From: Uruburuella suis
GTDB lineage: Bacteria > Pseudomonadota > Gammaproteobacteria > Burkholderiales > Neisseriaceae
Assembly (NCBI RefSeq): GCF_004341385.1
Contig: NZ_SLXE01000010.1
Coordinates: 17,064 to 81,063, forward strand
DNA: 64,000 nucleotides
Direction: 5' to 3'
Below are positions 60,087 to 64,000 of the stretch, piece by piece. The translations under genes were made by a program, and so were the position numbers. The notes under the pieces were generated by a model. The model ran no database searches and was not told where the DNA came from. It was given only the letters and a program-made list of their open reading frames with translations. Each line of letters begins with the position of its first letter. The first letter of the stretch is position 1.

Positions 60087-61019
60087 ATGCATCCCATCAC
60101 AGAGCCCACGCGCAGCGGCATGTTGTCGGTGTCGCCGCTGCATCGGATTTATTGGGAAGAATCGGGCAACCCGCAGGGGCGGCCGGTGATTTTTCTGCAC
60201 GGCGGCCCCGGTGCCGGCGCATCGGCGGCCTGCCGCGGCTTTTTCAACCCCGAAGCCTACCGCATCATTATCATCGACCAGCGCGGCTGCGGCCGCTCCA
60301 CGCCGCTGGCTTGCGTCAAAGAAAACAGCACTTGGGATTTGGTGGCCGATATCGAAGCCGTGCGCGAAATGCTCGGCATCGAGCGCTGGCTGGTGTTTGG
60401 CGGCTCTTGGGGCAGCACATTGGCGCTGGCTTACGCCCAAAGCCACCCCGAGCGCGTGGCGGGGTTGATTTTGCGCGGCATTTTTCTGTGCCGTGAGAGT
60501 GAAATCCGCTGGTTGAGCGAAGAGGGTGGCGTGAGCCAAGTGTATCCCGAGCAATGGCAGCGCTATATTGCGCCGATCGCGCCCGAAAAGCGCGGCGCGC
60601 TGGTGCAGGCTTATCACGAATTATTGTTTGGCGACAACGATGCCGTGCGCGAGCAGGCAGCCAAGGCGTGGTCGGATTGGGAGAGCTATCTGATTCAGTT
60701 TGAGCCGCAGCCGGTGGATGGCGACGGCCATGACGCGCTGGCCATCGCCCGCCTGGAAAACCATTATTTCACCCATTCGGGCTGGCTCGAAGGCGAGCGC
60801 GCGCTCTTGGCCAATGCCCACAAAATCCGCCATATTCCCACCATTATCGTGCAAGGCCGCTACGATATGTGCACGCCCACCCAAAGCGCTTGGGAGTTAA
60901 AACAAGCCTTACCCGATGCAGATTTGCGCATCGTGCAGGGCGGCCATTCGGCTTTTGATGCGCCGGTGGCGCAAGCCTTGGTGCAGGCGGCGGATGAATT
61001 TTTAACGCGTGATTGGTGA
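60087..61019 (+). CDS. pip: Proline iminopeptidase
   Basis: Serine peptidase (alpha/beta hydrolase, family S33) that removes N-terminal proline. It has 310 residues from the ATG at 60087 (AAGGA upstream). The oxyanion region is FLHGGPGAGAS, the nucleophile elbow GGSWGSTLALAYA (about 108-120), and the C-terminal Asp/His are in GRYDMCTP and GGHSAFD. Proline iminopeptidase activity is a classical trait of several Neisseria. Confidence 0.95.
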   Translation: MHPITEPTRSGMLSVSPLHRIYWEESGNPQGRPVIFLHGGPGAGASAACRGFFNPEAYRIIIIDQRGCGRSTPLACVKENSTWDLVADIEAVREMLGIERWLVFGGSWGSTLALAYAQSHPERVAGLILRGIFLCRESEIRWLSEEGGVSQVYPEQWQRYIAPIAPEKRGALVQAYHELLFGDNDAVREQAAKAWSDWESYLIQFEPQPVDGDGHDALAIARLENHYFTHSGWLEGERALLANAHKIRHIPTIIVQGRYDMCTPTQSAWELKQALPDADLRIVQGGHSAFDAPVAQALVQAADEFLTRDW

Positions 61020-61049
61020 GGCCGTCTGAAACCAAGCTTCAGACGGCCT
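61019..61049 (+). terminator. Inverted-DUS terminator after pip
   Basis: AGGCCGTCTGAAAC with GCTTCAGACGGCCT; the first arm overlaps the stop codon. Confidence 0.8.
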
Positions 61050-61120
61050 GTGTAAAAATGCGCGGTAATGCGGACTTGTTGCTGCAAATACTTGTCCAAA
61101 AAATAATCTTAAACAAAGCA

Positions 61121-61168
61121 AAATCAAACAGGCCGTCTGAAAATTTTTTCAGACGGCCTGTTTGATTT
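61121..61168 (-). terminator. Inverted-DUS terminator after cysI
   Basis: AAATCAAACAGGCCGTCTGA pairs over 20 or more bases with the downstream arm, 21 bases past the cysI stop. Confidence 0.85.
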
Positions 61169-61188
61169 TTGCCATATGCATCCGACTT

Positions 61189-62961
61189 TTACGCCACCCA
61201 AAAATCTCTCGGCGCGTCCAGCACAGGTTTCACAATGCCTGTGCGCACGGCAAAATCGCCGAAGCCTTCGCCGGCTTGGCGGTGTGCCGCCCAATCGGCA
61301 AACCAGCCGTCGAGAATCTGCAAGATTTCTGCTTCGGTGATGTTTTCTTGAAACAGGCGCGGAATGCGGGTGCCTTCGCGGTTGCCGCCGGTGTGCAGGT
61401 TGTAGCGTCCCAGCGCTTTGCCCACCAGGCCGATTTCGGCCAGCATGGCGCGGCCGCAGCCGTTGGGGCAGCCGGTGATGCGCAGCACGATGTGTTCTTC
61501 TGCAAGGCTGTGTTTGGCAAACAAGGCATCGATTTTGTCGGCAAATTGCGGCAAAAAGCGCTCGGCTTCGGCCATGGCCAAGGGGCAGGTGGGGTAGGAC
61601 ACGCAGGCCATCGAGTTTTCGCGTTGCGGGGAAACGGCATCGCTGATGAGGCCGTGGGCGCGGGCGATTTGCTCGATTTCGCTTTTTTGTGCTTCAGGCA
61701 CGTTGGCGACAATCAGGTTTTGGTTGGCGGTGAGGCGGAAATCGCCTTGGTGCACTTGGGCGATTTCGCGCATGCCGGTTTTGAGCGCGCGGCCGGGATA
61801 ATCGAGGATGCGGCCGTTTTCGATAAAAAGGGTGAGGTGCCAGCGGCCGTCTTCGCCCTGCACCCAGCCGATGCGGTCGCCGCGCGAGGTGAATTGATAG
61901 GGGCGGATGGGCTGAAATTCGGCGCCCATGCGGTTTTCCACTTCTTCGATAAAGGTTTTTGTGCCCACGCGCTCGAGGGTGTAGCGTGTTTTGGCGGCTT
62001 TGCGGTTGCTGCGGTCGCCCCAGTCGCGCTGCACGGAAACCACGGCGGCGGCGCAATCGAGCACTTTATCCAGCCCGATAAAGCCGAATTCGCGCGCGGT
62101 GTTGGGGTAGGTGGCGTGGTTGCCGTGCTCCATCGAGAGGCCGCCGCCCACCAGCACGTTGAAGCCGGCGAGGCAGCCGTGTTCTTCAATCGCCACAAAA
62201 TTCAAATCGTTGGCGTGCAAATCCACATCGTTGTGCGGCGGAATCACCACGGTGGTTTTGAATTTGCGCGGCAGATAGTTTTTGCCGAGCACAGGCTCGG
62301 TGGCGTCGCCGCTTTTCACGCTTTCTTTCAGCGGGACGGCTTCGGCGAATTGCTCGGTGGAATGCAGCTTTTCGCCATCGAGCCAGATTTCGGCGTAGGC
62401 CAGCGTTTTGGGCAACAGATGCTCGCTGATTTTTTTCGCCCACTCATAAGCTTCGCGGTGCAGCGAAGATTCCACGGGATTGCTGGTGCACAACACGTTG
62501 CGGTTGACATCGCCGGCGGTAGCGATGGAATCGAGCCCCAATTCGTTGAGCCATTGATGCATGGGCTTGATGTGGTCTTTGAGCACGCCGTGAAATTGAA
62601 AGGTTTGGCGGTTGGTGAGGCGGATGGAGCCATACAGGGTTTGCGCGCCGGCAAATTGGTCGATGCCCAGCCATTGTTTGGGTTGGATAATGCCACCGGG
62701 CAGACGGCAGCGCAGCATCACGTTTTTGAGCGGCTCGAGCTTTTGCGCCACACGCTCGGCGCGGATGTCGCGATCGTCTTGCTCATACATGCCGTGAAAG
62801 CGGATAAGCTGGAAATTGTCGCCGCGAAAGCCGCCTGAGAGGCCGTCGACGAGATCGTTGCTGATGCTGCCCTCGAGATAATGGCTCTCGCCCTTGAGGC
62901 GCTCGTTGTCGGCCGGCGGCGCATCGGGTAGCTTGGCGCGGGGGTCGGAAGGGTGGCTCAT
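61189..62961 (-). CDS. cysI: Sulfite reductase hemoprotein (beta) subunit
   Basis: Reduces sulfite to sulfide with a sirohaem/4Fe-4S centre. It has 590 residues. The cluster cysteines are in ACVSYPTCPLA (about 435-442) and TGCPNGCGR (about 480-486). Nitrite/sulfite reductase half-domains repeat (GSIRLTNRQTFQFHG; GDFRLTANQNLIV). No cysJ flavoprotein gene is adjacent in the window. Functionally it links to tauD (sulfite source) and cysM (sulfide user). Confidence 0.96.
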   Translation of the reverse strand: MSHPSDPRAKLPDAPPADNERLKGESHYLEGSISNDLVDGLSGGFRGDNFQLIRFHGMYEQDDRDIRAERVAQKLEPLKNVMLRCRLPGGIIQPKQWLGIDQFAGAQTLYGSIRLTNRQTFQFHGVLKDHIKPMHQWLNELGLDSIATAGDVNRNVLCTSNPVESSLHREAYEWAKKISEHLLPKTLAYAEIWLDGEKLHSTEQFAEAVPLKESVKSGDATEPVLGKNYLPRKFKTTVVIPPHNDVDLHANDLNFVAIEEHGCLAGFNVLVGGGLSMEHGNHATYPNTAREFGFIGLDKVLDCAAAVVSVQRDWGDRSNRKAAKTRYTLERVGTKTFIEEVENRMGAEFQPIRPYQFTSRGDRIGWVQGEDGRWHLTLFIENGRILDYPGRALKTGMREIAQVHQGDFRLTANQNLIVANVPEAQKSEIEQIARAHGLISDAVSPQRENSMACVSYPTCPLAMAEAERFLPQFADKIDALFAKHSLAEEHIVLRITGCPNGCGRAMLAEIGLVGKALGRYNLHTGGNREGTRIPRLFQENITEAEILQILDGWFADWAAHRQAGEGFGDFAVRTGIVKPVLDAPRDFWVA

Positions 62962-63084
62962 GGCGCGTCCTTATGATGGTTGTTTGATGAGCGATACTGT
63001 ATAGAGGCCGTCTGAAAAAAGGAAAGAATGCTTGGTTATCATCAAATGCGATTTTGTTATATGCATTATTGGGCGGGCAAATAA

Positions 63085-63116
63085 ACAGGCCGTCTGAAAG
63101 CTTTCAGACGGCCTGT
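63085..63116 (-). terminator. Inverted-DUS terminator after aqpZ
   Basis: Perfect palindrome ACAGGCCGTCTGAAAG plus its complement, 14 bases past the stop. Confidence 0.85.
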
Positions 63117-63130
63117 GCTGTATCAAAAGA

Positions 63131-63826
63131 TTATTTGTTGTCGCCACTCAGCAGGCAGCGGTAAATGCCGGCACCGATGGCACCGCCGATAAGCGGAGCC
63201 AGCCAGAAAAGCCACAATTGGCCCAGCGCACCGCCGCCTTCGAACAAGGCCACGCCGGTGGAGCGTGCGGGGTTAACGGAGGTGTTGGTCACCGGAATGC
63301 TGATTAAGTGAATCAGGGTTAAGGCCAAGCCGATGGCAATCGGCGCAAAGCCTTTGGGTGCGCGTGCATCGGTGCTGCCCATGATGATAATCAGGAAAAA
63401 TGCTGTTAACACGATTTCAATCGTTAAAGCTGCGGCCATGCTGTAGCCGCCGGGTGAATGCTCGCCATAGCCGTTGCTGGCCAAGCCGCTGGCGGCAATG
63501 TCGAATTCGGCTTTGCCGGTGGCCACGAAATACAGTACGGCGGCGGCTAAGATGGCACCGATTACTTGCGCAAAAATGTAAGGCAGCAATTCTTTGCCTT
63601 CAAAACGGCCGCCGATAAACAAACCCACCGATACCGCCGGATTAAAGTGGCCGCCGGAAATATGCCCCACGGCATAGGCCATGGTGAGCACGGTAAGGCC
63701 GAAAGCCAGTGCCACCCCGGCAAAGCCGATGCCCAGCTCAGGGTAGGCCGCCGCCAGCACGGCACTGCCGCAGCCGCCGAACACCAGCCAGAAGGTGCCG
63801 AAACATTCGGCCAGATATTTTTTCAT
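63131..63826 (-). CDS. aqpZ: Aquaporin Z
   Basis: Water channel of 231 residues with six membrane helices and two NPA motifs (GGHFNPAVS at about 60-68 and TSVNPARSTGVALF at about 181-194). LAECFGTFWLVFGGCGSAVL at the start is typical of AqpZ. AAAGGAT precedes the ATG at 63826. Confidence 0.95.
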   Translation of the reverse strand: MKKYLAECFGTFWLVFGGCGSAVLAAAYPELGIGFAGVALAFGLTVLTMAYAVGHISGGHFNPAVSVGLFIGGRFEGKELLPYIFAQVIGAILAAAVLYFVATGKAEFDIAASGLASNGYGEHSPGGYSMAAALTIEIVLTAFFLIIIMGSTDARAPKGFAPIAIGLALTLIHLISIPVTNTSVNPARSTGVALFEGGGALGQLWLFWLAPLIGGAIGAGIYRCLLSGDNK

Positions 63827-63922
63827 TTTGTATCCTTTCTGAGTGAAAGAGTATTAGTCGGGCAAGCTATAGATTCGGCAATTAAATATTGAAATTTCAA
63901 CATTGATCCCCATTTCTCCCCA

Positions 63923-64000
63923 ATGGAAAAAGAAGACGGAAGAAAACTTGCAGCCGAAGCCCAATTCGAACGGCGCAAGCAAGCAGTCAGACTGCACAAA
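63923..64000 (+). CDS. Start of a probable IS630-family transposase, cut by window end
   Basis: 26 codons are visible: MEKEDGRKLAAEAQFERRKQ followed by AVRLHK, then the window ends. This matches the N-terminal helical lead of IS630-type transposases before their helix-turn-helix. An insertion sequence end is expected in 63840-63922, but the inverted repeat cannot be confirmed without the other end. Confidence 0.5.
   Translation, partial: MEKEDGRKLAAEAQFERRKQAVRLHK

Noticed and set aside
61162..62838. Long open frame (558 codons) on the + strand inside cysI
   Set aside because: Antisense shadow of cysI, Gly/Ala/Phe-rich without domain features.
1..64000. CRISPR array from the many identical short repeats
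   Set aside because: The repeats are DUS, irregularly spaced and mostly in inverted pairs at gene ends; there are no regular spacers and no cas genes.

Overview
The window looks like a chromosome segment from a Neisseria species or a close relative in Neisseriaceae. The main sign is the dense DNA uptake sequence (DUS) AGGCCGTCTGAA, mostly as inverted pairs just after genes where they form terminators. Familiar neisserial gene sets agree with this: norM-murB, ptsN-hprK-rapZ, clpS-clpA, and the zinc-independent L31/L36 pair. The ATGCCGTCTGAA form occurs only a few times, so a lineage using the AG form of DUS is more likely than the meningococcus/gonococcus group. No rRNA, tRNA or CRISPR array was seen.

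Layout. 1-2.5 kb: two-component system plus a PepSY protein. 2.8-10.9 kb: polyphosphate kinase 2, then a formate dehydrogenase locus (fdnG-fdnH-fdnI with fdhD and fdhE) whose catalytic subunit gene carries a frameshift at a 7-base homopolymer. 11.1-15.2 kb: TetR regulator, murB, norM and a small exported protein. 15.9-21.2 kb: kinase-like protein, glutamylputrescine oxidase-like flavoenzyme and a PotA/B/C-type polyamine importer. 22-29 kb: cysM, azlCD, rdgB, dapA-bamC and a xanthine permease. 29-32.7 kb: taurine operon tauDABC. 33-33.9 kb: greB and rpmE2-rpmJ2.

33,951-42,181 is the most striking part. It is an 8,231-bp AT-rich element holding a complete type I restriction-modification operon (hsdM-hsdS-hsdR) followed 12 bases later by an ISL3-family transposase gene. 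GGCTATTTGCATT inverted ends and an exact 8-bp target duplication (TTTTAAAG) bound the whole unit, and no DUS was found inside. The transposase therefore appears to have moved the restriction system as internal cargo. The insertion lies between rpmE2-rpmJ2 and what looks like their own promoter: a TTGATA-17-TATAAT promoter with a perfect Zur box now sits on the far side at 42.2 kb. The zinc-starvation ribosomal operon is thus cut off from its switch, and the orphan promoter points into the element antisense to the transposase.

42.3-64 kb is mostly housekeeping: sixA, ubiC-ubiA, ptsN-hprK-rapZ, a YlqF-type GTPase, scpB, rluB, two glycosyltransferases, guaA, smpB, cspA, clpS-clpA, proline iminopeptidase, cysI, aqpZ, and the start of a probable IS630 transposase at the right edge. 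Several short repeat families (MITE-like, some carrying a DUS) fill the intergenic gaps.

How the genes work together. TauABC imports taurine and TauD releases sulfite. CysI can reduce sulfite to sulfide, and CysM can fix sulfide into cysteine. The Pot importer and the PuuB-like oxidase suggest polyamine uptake and breakdown. FdnGHI would feed electrons from formate into the quinone pool if the frameshift is not real or is bypassed.
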